Origin: SAR324 cluster bacterium
Lineage (GTDB): Bacteria > SAR324 > XYD2-FULL-50-16 > JAERRU01
DNA length: 64,000 nt
Assembly: GCA_016735295.1 (NCBI GenBank)
Contig: JAERRU010000006.1
Coordinates: 62,001-126,000, forward strand
Direction: 5' to 3'
Translations under genes and position numbers: made by a program
The notes under the pieces: generated by a model
Database searches by the model: none
Seen by the model: only the letters and a program-made list of their open reading frames with translations
What the model was told of the DNA's origin: nothing
Shown: piece after piece, positions 30,317 through 39,734 of the stretch
Numbering within the stretch: position 1 is the stretch's first letter
Layout of the letters: each line of letters opens with the position of its first letter

Positions 30317-32371
30317 TTATTTAGCACCTAAAGACAGTTTCAAACGATTTTGCTTGTCATAGCCAACCACCTTAACGTTCACCTCTTGCCCTTCATTGTA
30401 ATCGTTAGGATTAGTGAATTCAGCAATTGGCACTAAACCATCAACTCCCGGTAGGCATTGCACAAAAAATCCAATCGCCATTTTCTTTTTGATAATGCCC
30501 TTATAAGTTTGCCCAATTTGCAATTCACCAATCACTTGTTGAATCATTGCTAAGGCTAATTCAGCTTTCTTTTGGCTAGTTGAGCTGATGTTTATCATGC
30601 CATTATCATTAATATCTATCCTCGCTCCCGTCTTTGCTGTGATGCCTTTGATAGTTTTACCACCTTGGCCAATCACCAGCCTAATTTTAGAAACAGGAAC
30701 CTTAAATTGGATATATTTAGGGATATTGTTCATCGCAGAACTACGCTCGTGAATAACAACTTTTGTCATCTCTTTCAAAATATGTAGCCGACCATCTTTA
30801 GCTTGCATCAATGCTTGACTTAAAATGTCAGTTGGCAACCCATCTATCTTAATATCCATCTGTAAACCAGTGATACCAGATTCAGTGCCCGCGACTTTAA
30901 AGTCCATATCCCCAAGGTGATCTTCATCTCCCAGTATATCACTTAAAACAACTGATTTTTTCTTGCTATAAATTAAGCCCATAGCAATGCCCGCAACCGG
31001 TCTTTTCAAAGGGACATCACAATTTGCCATAGCCAAAGAACCACCGCAAATACTAGCCATTGATGAAGAGCCATTAGATTCTAATATTTCAGATACCACC
31101 CTTATAGTGTAAGGAAACTTACCCGCTTCAGGCATAACTTGAGCTAAAGATCGCTCTGCTAATCTGCCATGGCCAATCTCTCTTCGGCTAGGTGGTCCCA
31201 TACGCCTAACTTCTCCCACTGAAAAAGAAGGAAAGTTATAGTGTAAGAAAAAATTCTTCCTAAATCCATCAGGATTAGGTGGTCCTTCAATGAATTGTTC
31301 ATCATCTCTAGTCCCTAAAGTGGTTACCACCAAGGCTTGCGTTTCTCCTCTAGTAAATAAAGCCGAGCCATGAGCATTAGGCAATAACCCAGCTTCACAG
31401 CTAATAGGTCTTATTTCGTCAGGTTTTCGGCCATCAACCCTGATGCTATCATTTAAAACTGCATTTCTCAGCAATTCACCAGTAACATCATGAATTAAAT
31501 CATCTATTTTGGAAGATTCTGCTTCATATTCTTTAGGGAATTTATCTATCACCAACTTTTTGGTATCATCAAAAGCTTGAGAGCGAGCTTTTTTTTCTTT
31601 GATTTTAACCGCTTTTTCCAAAGTAGGAGAAATTAATTTTTTAATTTTTTTCTCTAAACTAGCATTAAGTAGCTCAACGCTAATTTCTCTTTTAACGGGT
31701 TTTAGTTTAGAAATTAATTTTTTTTGTAGTTCTAATAAAGGTTTAATGGCATCTTGACCAAAAGCTAGAGCCTTTAACATTTCATCTTCTGTAACCTCCT
31801 TAGCTTCCGCTTCTACCATCGTAATAGCATCTTTTGAGGCGACTAATATTAAATTTAATTTGCTTTTCTCTAACTCACTACTAGGTTGATTTAAGGTAAA
31901 ATTTTCCCCATCAAAGCCAATAATAGCTGAGGCGATAATCCCATTAAAAGGAATATCAGAAATATTTAACGCCGCTGACGCCCCCAACATAGCTGCCACC
32001 TCAGGAGGAGATTTTTCATCATAGCTCAGTACATTAGCAATTACTTGTGTTTCAGCTTGATATTCTTTAGGAAATAAAGGTCTTAGCGGGCGATCCATCA
32101 TGCGGCTAGTTAATGTGTCGTGATCACTTGGCTTGGCCTCTCGTTTGAAAAATCCACCAGGAATTTTTCCCATTGCGTAACTTTTAAATTGGTAAGAACA
32201 CATCAAAGGGAAAAAGCCTAATGAGTTGTTATTAGATTTTGCCGCTGTGACTGTCACCAAAACTCTGGTATCGCCATAACTCACTAAAACAGAGCCATTT
32301 GCTTGTTTAGCTAAACGACCAGTTTCAAGTGTTATTTTCTGACCAAAATATTCTATCTCAAATTTATTCAT
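30317..32371 (-). CDS. pnp: Polyribonucleotide nucleotidyltransferase
   Basis: Two RNase PH-like domains, KH motif KIRLVIGQGGKTIKGI, C-terminal S1 domain. Confidence 0.96.
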   Translation of the reverse strand: MNKFEIEYFGQKITLETGRLAKQANGSVLVSYGDTRVLVTVTAAKSNNNSLGFFPLMCSYQFKSYAMGKIPGGFFKREAKPSDHDTLTSRMMDRPLRPLFPKEYQAETQVIANVLSYDEKSPPEVAAMLGASAALNISDIPFNGIIASAIIGFDGENFTLNQPSSELEKSKLNLILVASKDAITMVEAEAKEVTEDEMLKALAFGQDAIKPLLELQKKLISKLKPVKREISVELLNASLEKKIKKLISPTLEKAVKIKEKKARSQAFDDTKKLVIDKFPKEYEAESSKIDDLIHDVTGELLRNAVLNDSIRVDGRKPDEIRPISCEAGLLPNAHGSALFTRGETQALVVTTLGTRDDEQFIEGPPNPDGFRKNFFLHYNFPSFSVGEVRRMGPPSRREIGHGRLAERSLAQVMPEAGKFPYTIRVVSEILESNGSSSMASICGGSLAMANCDVPLKRPVAGIAMGLIYSKKKSVVLSDILGDEDHLGDMDFKVAGTESGITGLQMDIKIDGLPTDILSQALMQAKDGRLHILKEMTKVVIHERSSAMNNIPKYIQFKVPVSKIRLVIGQGGKTIKGITAKTGARIDINDNGMINISSTSQKKAELALAMIQQVIGELQIGQTYKGIIKKKMAIGFFVQCLPGVDGLVPIAEFTNPNDYNEGQEVNVKVVGYDKQNRLKLSLGAK

Positions 32372-32449
32372 CTTTTAATTTTTTAAAATTGGTTAATAAA
32401 AATTATTCAGCTCGCTCACTAGAGCTTGCCTAGTAAAAAAGGTAGAAAA

Positions 32450-32716
32450 TTATTTCCTTAAATTTAAGGAAGATAAAGTTTCTTTATGTGTTTGAGGGGA
32501 TGTGCCCTTTAAGTATTTTAGCAAATTACGCCTGCTACCAACTAATTTTAATAACCCTCTACGCGATTGATTATCGTGTTTATGAGTTTTAAAATGTTGT
32601 GTTAATTGATTTATCCTAGCTGATAAAATAGCTACTTGCACGCTTGTTGAGCCAGTATCTTTTTCGGAGGAACCAAATTTTTTAATTAATTCTTTTTTTT
32701 GCTCTTTAGTAATCAT
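32450..32716 (-). CDS. rpsO: 30S ribosomal protein S15
   Basis: 88 aa; DTGSTSVQVAILSARINQLTQHFKTHKHDNQSRRGLLKLVGSRRNLLKYL. Confidence 0.97.
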   Translation of the reverse strand: MITKEQKKELIKKFGSSEKDTGSTSVQVAILSARINQLTQHFKTHKHDNQSRRGLLKLVGSRRNLLKYLKGTSPQTHKETLSSLNLRK

Positions 32717-32719
32717 TGT

Positions 32720-33658
32720 TTAGTATGCCAGCCTTAATCGAGGTTTAAATCTGAGCCAATTATTCTCTTGGCTGTATTCAAGAGTGCCACAACATAAAGC
32801 AGGGCTATTGGCATAGGTTAAAATAATTTCTTTTTTAGTGGGGGTTTCTTTTTCTTTAATATTCAAAAAATTATCCCCTAATCCAGACGACCCTACATCA
32901 AACTTATCGCCACTGCAAATCTTTTTCCATAAAAAATCATCTATTATCTTTGATGAGGTGATTTTAAAGGGTAAAGCTCTTAAATCAACTGTAGATAATT
33001 GATCTAAATTATTAGCTCTAACCAATTCCACTAAGCCGATAGAGCTGCTTTGGTTAAATGTTTTGCCGTTACTTTCTCTAACTAAATAATCAACATATCC
33101 AGAAGTACCAAACTCATTAGCAATATCTTTTGCTAGTGATCTCACATAAAACCCTCTTGAACTCACAATTGATAATTCAATTTGATTAAAAGATAAACTA
33201 TGTATTTGATAACTATAAAGATTAATCTCTTTTGCTTTATGGGTTAAATCTAACTTCTCATTTTGTCTAGATAATTTATAAGCATTCACCCCCTTAATTT
33301 TAACTGCGGACCTTTTGGGGGGCACTTGCATGGATTTACCTAATTTTTTATCTAAAAAACTAGTTAAAATTTTAAGGTCAGGAAAAATAAAATCTCGCTC
33401 ATCTTTACATAAAGCCCCTTCAGCATCTAGTGAAGCAGAGTGCCAGCCTAATTTAATAATAAAGCGGTAGCTCTTAAAATTATCATCAAGCAGGGCAATA
33501 AGCTTGGTGGACTTACCGGTGAAAATAGGTAAAACCCCTTGTGCTAAAGGATCTAATGTGCCTAAAAATCCTGCTTTGCTAATGCTAAATTTATGCTTGA
33601 ACCACTGTAAAAAACGATTAGAGCTGATCGCTCGGGGTTTATAGAGATTAAATATCAA
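32720..33658 (-). CDS. truB: tRNA pseudouridine(55) synthase TruB
   Basis: GFLGTLDPLAQGVLPIFTGKSTKL, SRGFYVRSLAKDIANEFG. Confidence 0.93.
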   Translation of the reverse strand: MIFNLYKPRAISSNRFLQWFKHKFSISKAGFLGTLDPLAQGVLPIFTGKSTKLIALLDDNFKSYRFIIKLGWHSASLDAEGALCKDERDFIFPDLKILTSFLDKKLGKSMQVPPKRSAVKIKGVNAYKLSRQNEKLDLTHKAKEINLYSYQIHSLSFNQIELSIVSSRGFYVRSLAKDIANEFGTSGYVDYLVRESNGKTFNQSSSIGLVELVRANNLDQLSTVDLRALPFKITSSKIIDDFLWKKICSGDKFDVGSSGLGDNFLNIKEKETPTKKEIILTYANSPALCCGTLEYSQENNWLRFKPRLRLAY

Positions 33659-33660
33659 AA

Positions 33661-33873
33661 TTAGTTATTTTTTTCTTTTTTTGACGCTTGTCTGATGAAA
33701 ATATAAAATCCAATCATAGTGCCAATTATCATACCTACCATAATAAAAATAGGCCTAGTTAGCCAAATTCTATCAGCTAAAAAGCCTAATCCTGAAAATA
33801 ATACTATGGATAAAACTAAACTATAAGAAACACTAAGTAAATGCCAAGGCAATCCTTTTTTCTTTACCTTCAT
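33661..33873 (-). CDS. AtpI/AtpZ-like small membrane protein
   Basis: 70 aa; two TM segments, GLGFLADRIWLTRPIFIMVGMIIGTMIGFYIFI. Confidence 0.7.
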   Translation of the reverse strand: MKVKKKGLPWHLLSVSYSLVLSIVLFSGLGFLADRIWLTRPIFIMVGMIIGTMIGFYIFIRQASKKEKNN

Positions 33874-33885
33874 AAATTATTATTA

Positions 33886-35193
33886 CTACTTAGGATAAAT
33901 AGATCGTTTAGCTAACTCACTAATGCTATCAGAAAAAGCTTTAATTGTTTTTTCTATATCCTGATCGTCGTGGCTAGCAGATAAAAATAAAGCCTCAAAC
34001 ATTGAAGGAGGTAAATAGATACCCCTAATCAACATTTCTTTAAAAAATAATTTAAAATAATTTGTATCTAAACTCAATGCTTCTTGATAATTTTTTATAG
34101 GATTTTTCCTAAATCCCATCCCCAACATGCCCCCACAAAATAATTGATAAAAAGGAATTGATAATTTATCAGCTTCTTTTTGCCAAGAACTAGTTAAAAT
34201 TTTTGCCTTTTCATTGAGAGATTTATGGAAATCTGGCTCCATAATTTTACGTAAAGTAGCTATACCAGTGCTCATAGCTAAAGGATTTCCTGATAAAGTT
34301 CCTGCTTGATAAACATCTCCTATTGGAGCTAATCTTTGCATAATTTCCATGCTTCCCCCAAAACAACCGACGGGCAATCCTCCTCCTATGATTTTACCTA
34401 AAATTACCATATCAGGTATTACCTTAAACAATTCCACACAACCTCCTTTAGCTACCCGAAAGCCGGTCATAACTTCATCAAATATAAGCAAAATGGCTTC
34501 TCTATCGCATATTTTTCTTAACCCCGATAAAAAATCTTGTTTAGGCATCACCATGCCCATATTTCCCGCAATTGGTTCTAATATAATAGCCGCAATTTCT
34601 CCTTCATGTTCTTGCACTGCGTCGGCTACTGCTTTGAGGTTATTATATTCAAGAGAAATAGTATCAGCCACAAAACTACTTGGCACCCCCTTAGAATCAG
34701 CGACACCTAAAGTAGTTGCCCCTGAACCCGCCTTTACTAATAGATAATCGCTATGCCCATGATAGCAGCCGTTAAATTTAATTATCTTATTTTTACCGGT
34801 AAACGCCCTCGCCGTTCTAATCGCTCCCATCACTGCTTCAGTGCCAGAATTTGTCATTCTGAGCATTTCTATGCTCGAAAAACACTCAATCACTAAATTA
34901 GCTAAATCAAGCTCCAACGTGGTTGGTGCCCCAAATGATGTGCCATTAGCTAAGGTGTCTTGCAAGAATTTAATAACACTAGCGTCTCCATGCCCTAAAA
35001 TCAAAGGCCCCCAAGAGTTTACGTAATCAATATATTCATTGCCATCTACATCTATTAATTTGCTACCCGCACCTTTAGCTATGTAAATTGGGTTCATCCC
35101 TACTGAATTAAAAGCTCTAACTGGGCTATTCACCCCGCCTGGCATTACTTTTAGGGCTTGTTGATGATAATTATTAGATTTTTTAAATTCCAT
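33886..35193 (-). CDS. hemL: Glutamate-1-semialdehyde 2,1-aminomutase
   Basis: MPGGVNSPVRAF, RMTNSGTEAVMGAIRTARAFTGKNKIIKF, LIFDEVMTGFR, GKIIGGGLPVG. Confidence 0.96.
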   Translation of the reverse strand: MEFKKSNNYHQQALKVMPGGVNSPVRAFNSVGMNPIYIAKGAGSKLIDVDGNEYIDYVNSWGPLILGHGDASVIKFLQDTLANGTSFGAPTTLELDLANLVIECFSSIEMLRMTNSGTEAVMGAIRTARAFTGKNKIIKFNGCYHGHSDYLLVKAGSGATTLGVADSKGVPSSFVADTISLEYNNLKAVADAVQEHEGEIAAIILEPIAGNMGMVMPKQDFLSGLRKICDREAILLIFDEVMTGFRVAKGGCVELFKVIPDMVILGKIIGGGLPVGCFGGSMEIMQRLAPIGDVYQAGTLSGNPLAMSTGIATLRKIMEPDFHKSLNEKAKILTSSWQKEADKLSIPFYQLFCGGMLGMGFRKNPIKNYQEALSLDTNYFKLFFKEMLIRGIYLPPSMFEALFLSASHDDQDIEKTIKAFSDSISELAKRSIYPK

Positions 35194-35235
35194 AAATATA
35201 TTTTTATTTTTTAGGTAAATACGCCTAATAGATAT

Positions 35236-36774
35236 TTAAAAAGAGTATTTAAGATGAGCGTCTAGGTTAATATATGTATCAGGAGGAGTATCTTCAGGGA
35301 TTATATTATCACTCTCAGAATAGGCTTCTTTAGGGATAAATACTGATGCGGACAACTTTAAAAATAAATTTTGACTTAACGTGAAGGTAATGTCGTTATC
35401 TACTTCAATACCAATATTTTTAACAAATGAACCAGATTTATTATATTCACCATTAGTGCGAGAAAAATTATAAATATTTAAATCATACCCAAAAGAATCA
35501 ATATCTTTTTTATAAGAATAACCAACTTGAGCAAAGGTTAAATTACTTACTGAATGGCCTAAACCAAATCCTTCAAAGTGATTAAAATATATATTGGCAT
35601 CACCAAAAGTGCCCTTTTTAATTTCATAAAAAGCCACATCATTTGTTTGAGTGGTGTTATTAGAATCATATGTATCTTTATAACCAGCATAATCTTCAGG
35701 TTTATTACCTGAAGCTAATAACATACCAAAATTAAATTTATGCTCAGGCATAAACCGCCAAGAACCATCAAGCGACCAAGCATACCCGGTGCGTGTTATT
35801 TCTTTAATAAATGTAAAATCATCGCTATTATTTGCCGCTTGTTTATGCTCCTTAGATTTACCAGCCATGCTAACATAATGAGTGTTAACGATAAAAGGAT
35901 AAGATTGCCAACTAACATTAATGCCAGCATACTGCAAATTTAGATCATTAAATATTAAAGATTTTTGGCTATCTCTAACTTGATCAGGGCTGTAAATACT
36001 ATCAGCGTGATTGTTATAATTAGGCAAATCAGCCGCCCCACCATATTTGGCTAATGCAACCTTAGCATCTCGATAACGAACAATATAAACCTCAACTTCT
36101 AATCGATTTTTGCTGATCCCATCAAGCCATAAATCAGCTACCGTTTCTTCTTGATCATAAATTGGATAGTTAATATGAACAAAATCTATCCCACTACTTT
36201 GATGTTCGCTAATTTCAGAAATACCAATATAATAACACCAAGAACCTACCGTACAAGCTTGGGTGATAGCGTTAAGATCTCCTCGGTAAACTAGACCAAT
36301 TTTATCCCCAATAAAAGCTTCTTGCCTCCCATAAATAAGTTTTACTAGCGGATTATGCCGATATTCAAGATAAAATTGCTTCGCAAAAATACTAGCCCCG
36401 CTGGAGGTGATGTCTGCTTCGTTATTATCTTGATAATAAGGACTAGTTAATCTTTCCTTGAAAGAACCACCTCGATTAGCTAGCCTTAAAAAAAATGTAG
36501 TATCAGCAAATACTATAGACTCAAAATCTATGTGAAATCGCTGTTTTGCATAGTCGTCAATCCCCTGACCAAACAACGTGAGCCGCTTGGATTTATAATG
36601 TAAATCAAAACCCCCATGAACCAGCACGTTAGCGCTATAAGATGAAGCTTCGGTGAATATTTCCACATCTTTAGCTTGCACCACCTCAAAGCCACTTTGA
36701 GCTAATATTTTACTGCTATAACCAACAAAAAATACTATATTTAAGCAAACTAGAAGCTTTATTATTTTTGACAT
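35236..36774 (-). CDS. Outer-membrane beta-barrel protein (alginate-export/porin-like)
   Basis: Signal peptide, amphipathic beta-strand pattern, terminal aromatic (LKYSF), KLIYGRQEAFIGDKIGLVYRGD. Confidence 0.6.
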   Translation of the reverse strand: MSKIIKLLVCLNIVFFVGYSSKILAQSGFEVVQAKDVEIFTEASSYSANVLVHGGFDLHYKSKRLTLFGQGIDDYAKQRFHIDFESIVFADTTFFLRLANRGGSFKERLTSPYYQDNNEADITSSGASIFAKQFYLEYRHNPLVKLIYGRQEAFIGDKIGLVYRGDLNAITQACTVGSWCYYIGISEISEHQSSGIDFVHINYPIYDQEETVADLWLDGISKNRLEVEVYIVRYRDAKVALAKYGGAADLPNYNNHADSIYSPDQVRDSQKSLIFNDLNLQYAGINVSWQSYPFIVNTHYVSMAGKSKEHKQAANNSDDFTFIKEITRTGYAWSLDGSWRFMPEHKFNFGMLLASGNKPEDYAGYKDTYDSNNTTQTNDVAFYEIKKGTFGDANIYFNHFEGFGLGHSVSNLTFAQVGYSYKKDIDSFGYDLNIYNFSRTNGEYNKSGSFVKNIGIEVDNDITFTLSQNLFLKLSASVFIPKEAYSESDNIIPEDTPPDTYINLDAHLKYSF

Positions 36775-36808
36775 ATTATTTTAGTTTTTAAAATATTTTT
36801 CCTAAATT

Positions 36809-36882
36809 TGGCGATGGGGAGACTTGAACTCCCGACCTTGCGATTATGAATCGCACGCTCTAACCAGCTGAGCTACATCGCC
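36809..36882 (-). tRNA. tRNA-Met (CAT), elongator-like
   Basis: GGCGATGTAGCTCAGCTGGTTAGAGCGTGCGATTCATAATCGCAAGGTCGGGAGTTCAAGTCTCCCCATCGCCA on the minus strand; Ile2 (lysidine) not formally excluded. Confidence 0.93.
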
Positions 36883-36985
36883 AAGAGATCATCAAACATA
36901 CTTATTGATATGAAAGGTAAAAATAAAATAATTTTAAATTTTAATAATTTCCTATCATAAGCTTTAAATGAGATAGCAAAGTAAC

Positions 36986-37067
36986 TGCGAACGAGGAGAC
37001 TCGAACTCCCACGGCTTGCGCCACAGCCACCTCAAGGCTGCGTGTATACCAATTTCACCACATTCGC
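36986..37067 (-). tRNA. tRNA-Leu (GAG)
   Basis: Class II tRNA with variable arm, loop TTGAGGT, acceptor GCGAATG/CGTTCGC. Confidence 0.93.
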
Positions 37068-37169
37068 TAAATTATAAAAAATAATAGTGTCGCTTAGATT
37101 GGCATAGTGTCAAGCTTTTTATATGAAGGTAGCTAGGTTTTCGTTTCTGCTACCTTAACTTAGCGGTAT

Positions 37170-38411
37170 TTATTGAATTAATTGATTCATTTCAAAAATA
37201 GGTAGTAAGATAGCCAATACAATTGAGCCTACCATTAATGCCATAATTAAAATTATTATGGGTTCTAAGAATGCGACAAATTTTTGTATACTAGCTTGGG
37301 TTTCTATTTTTAAATTTTCTGATAATTTTTTTATCATTTTAGCCAAAGCACCACTCTCTTCACCTACTTTTACTACCTGCACAAATTTACTATCAAACAC
37401 ACTGCTTTTTTGTAATGCTTGTGAGAATGAATATCCCTTATTCACCGTTAATTCGGCAACTTCTTTGATGCTTTTTTCAAACAACATATTACCAGTTGAA
37501 TTACCAGATATGCTTAAAGCCTCCTTTACCGCAATTCCACTTTGTAAAAGGGTGCTAAAAGATAAAGCAAATCTTAATAAACAAACCTTTCTCATTAATG
37601 GTCCTACCACGGGTAGCCTTAACAGCAGTTTATCAAAAAAATAACGACCACTAGGTTTTTTTAAATAATAATTAATTCCTAGTAAACTAGCCAATATGCC
37701 AAAAATTAATAGTAAACTATAATCAGCAATAAAATCACTCAACCCAATCATAATTCTAGTTGGTAAGGGCAATGAATGTTTTAAAAAAGAAAATATAGGG
37801 GTAATTTTAGGTAAAATAAATTCAATCATAAATATCACAATCCCTAATCCCAATACGCTCATAATACCAGGATATATTAAAGCTGATTGCACCTTACGTT
37901 TTAAATCTGTTTGGCTTTCTAAAAATTCAGCCTGCTGAAGCATGTTATCACCTAGATGACCAGTTTTCTCGCCGGCCATAATCGCTGTTCTATAATAACT
38001 AGGAAATATATCAGGGTAGCCACCCATTGCTTTGGCCAAAGAACTTCCTTCTAAAATCTTTAAGTTCATCTCGGTTATAACCTCATTCATTAACCGATTT
38101 TTAGTGCTGTGGCTTAAAATTTGCAAGCCTTGATGGTAAGGTATGCCCGCCTCTATGAGCATACCAAATTGTCGGCTAAAATCGGCTAAGATATCTAAAT
38201 CTACGGTTTTTCTGAACAGGTCTATTTTGAATTTAAAGCCTTTACCCGTTTCTTTTTTTTGACCGGCTATTTCGGCTATTTTCGAAATATTCAAAGGATA
38301 TAAAGCCTTGGATTGGAGTTGCTTGATTGCCTGTTCTTGGCTTCTAGCATTGACTTTACCCGAAATTGATTGACCTTTAGCATTTAGTGCTTTATATACG
38401 AAAGATGGCAT
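37170..38411 (-). CDS. GspF/PilC-family inner-membrane platform protein
   Basis: N-terminal FVYKALNAKGQSISGKVNARSQEQAIKQL; two T2SS-F domains; KVGEESGALAKML-like motif. Confidence 0.9.
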   Translation of the reverse strand: MPSFVYKALNAKGQSISGKVNARSQEQAIKQLQSKALYPLNISKIAEIAGQKKETGKGFKFKIDLFRKTVDLDILADFSRQFGMLIEAGIPYHQGLQILSHSTKNRLMNEVITEMNLKILEGSSLAKAMGGYPDIFPSYYRTAIMAGEKTGHLGDNMLQQAEFLESQTDLKRKVQSALIYPGIMSVLGLGIVIFMIEFILPKITPIFSFLKHSLPLPTRIMIGLSDFIADYSLLLIFGILASLLGINYYLKKPSGRYFFDKLLLRLPVVGPLMRKVCLLRFALSFSTLLQSGIAVKEALSISGNSTGNMLFEKSIKEVAELTVNKGYSFSQALQKSSVFDSKFVQVVKVGEESGALAKMIKKLSENLKIETQASIQKFVAFLEPIIILIMALMVGSIVLAILLPIFEMNQLIQ

Positions 38412-38631
38412 CTTTAAAAATTAACTGTTATAGTTAAAAAAATCGCTGGCAAATTAATTAGCAAATAATGCTTAAGCCAAGCGAGACTCAAAAAAAAAGA
38501 TCCAAGTTACTTTTAAAAAAATAGCTAATGCTTATGGTTCGGACGTTATGTAAGTTATAGAAGTTCGTCTTATTTTATAATAGAGGGCGTGTTTTTATTT
38601 GTAAACAACTACTAATTACCAATATTAGCTC

Positions 38632-39678
38632 ATGTTGAAGTTTATAATTAAAGTTACCTTGGCGAGCTTTATTTTAAAAACTTCGTTTCTAATGGCTCAA
38701 AGCCAAGCTATTAATAATAAAAATCTAGACATTAAACTTGTCGCTACTAGTGCTCCAAGCCAAATTTCAATTGGTTTAAATAGTACCAACATCTTACATG
38801 TTGGTCTTTATGTGGCAAAACATAAAGGATATTTTAAAAATAATAATCTTAAACTAAAAGTATTAACTAATCAATCAAAATCTGCTTTAGAGTTAGTAAT
38901 ATCGGGTAAGATTGATTTTGCTTTTACCCCTTCTGATCGGGTAATCCTTTTGCGAGACCAAGGAGTGCCATTGATTGCCGTGGCTGCGGTGTTGCAAGAA
39001 GATCCTATTTTTTTGGCTTATAAGGGTCCGGAAAAATTTAAAAATTTTAGCTCATTATCTCATAAAACTTGGGGGTTATGGGGCTCTAAAATAGAAATTA
39101 AATTAACCGAGTATTGGCTAAGAACCGCTAGGATTGATATTAAGCGAATTAAGCGGCAATATATTTTAAATAAAGATTTAGTGAACGGATTTATCAGAGG
39201 AGCTGATTTTGTGTTTATGCGCAAAGGATGGGAAGGCCTTAATGCTGTGCAAAAGGGTATTCCGCTAACATTCATCTCTACTAGCCGGCTTCCTGTGGTG
39301 CTTACTTTTCCTCAGTTAGTGGTGGTTACTAGAGAATCATTTGCGAAGAATCACCCAGATGAAATTAGGAGATTTTTAAAATCTTTAGCAGAAGGTTATT
39401 ATATCGCCCAAGAAAGACCACAAGAAACAGCTGCTATATTTATGCTTTACGCCCCCTATTCTAATCGTAAATTAGTATTAAATAGTGCAAAATATTATAG
39501 CCCTTTATTCATAAAAAATAATCCTTATTGGGGAAAAATTGAAACGTTTAATTGGAATAAATTAGTTAGTTGGATGGAAACGCAAGGTATTATACAAGTA
39601 GTTAGAAAAAATAAACGGCGTGGATATACAAATTTATTTTTAACTTCTGATATAAATAAAGATGATTTATGGAATTAA
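38632..39678 (+). CDS. SsuA/THI5-like periplasmic substrate-binding protein
   Basis: Signal peptide; HVGLYVAKHKGYFKNNNLKLKVL, GKIDFAFTPSDRVILLRDQGVPLIAVAAVLQ. Confidence 0.8.
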   Translation: MLKFIIKVTLASFILKTSFLMAQSQAINNKNLDIKLVATSAPSQISIGLNSTNILHVGLYVAKHKGYFKNNNLKLKVLTNQSKSALELVISGKIDFAFTPSDRVILLRDQGVPLIAVAAVLQEDPIFLAYKGPEKFKNFSSLSHKTWGLWGSKIEIKLTEYWLRTARIDIKRIKRQYILNKDLVNGFIRGADFVFMRKGWEGLNAVQKGIPLTFISTSRLPVVLTFPQLVVVTRESFAKNHPDEIRRFLKSLAEGYYIAQERPQETAAIFMLYAPYSNRKLVLNSAKYYSPLFIKNNPYWGKIETFNWNKLVSWMETQGIIQVVRKNKRRGYTNLFLTSDINKDDLWN

Positions 39679-39734
39679 TTAATATTCTTTATAATCTATT
39701 TTTAGTATAAAAATATTTTAATCTAATAGCTAAC

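Noticed and set aside
34349-35026. Plus-strand ORFs 34349-34747 and 34841-35026
   Set aside because: Antisense to hemL; composition typical of shadow frames.
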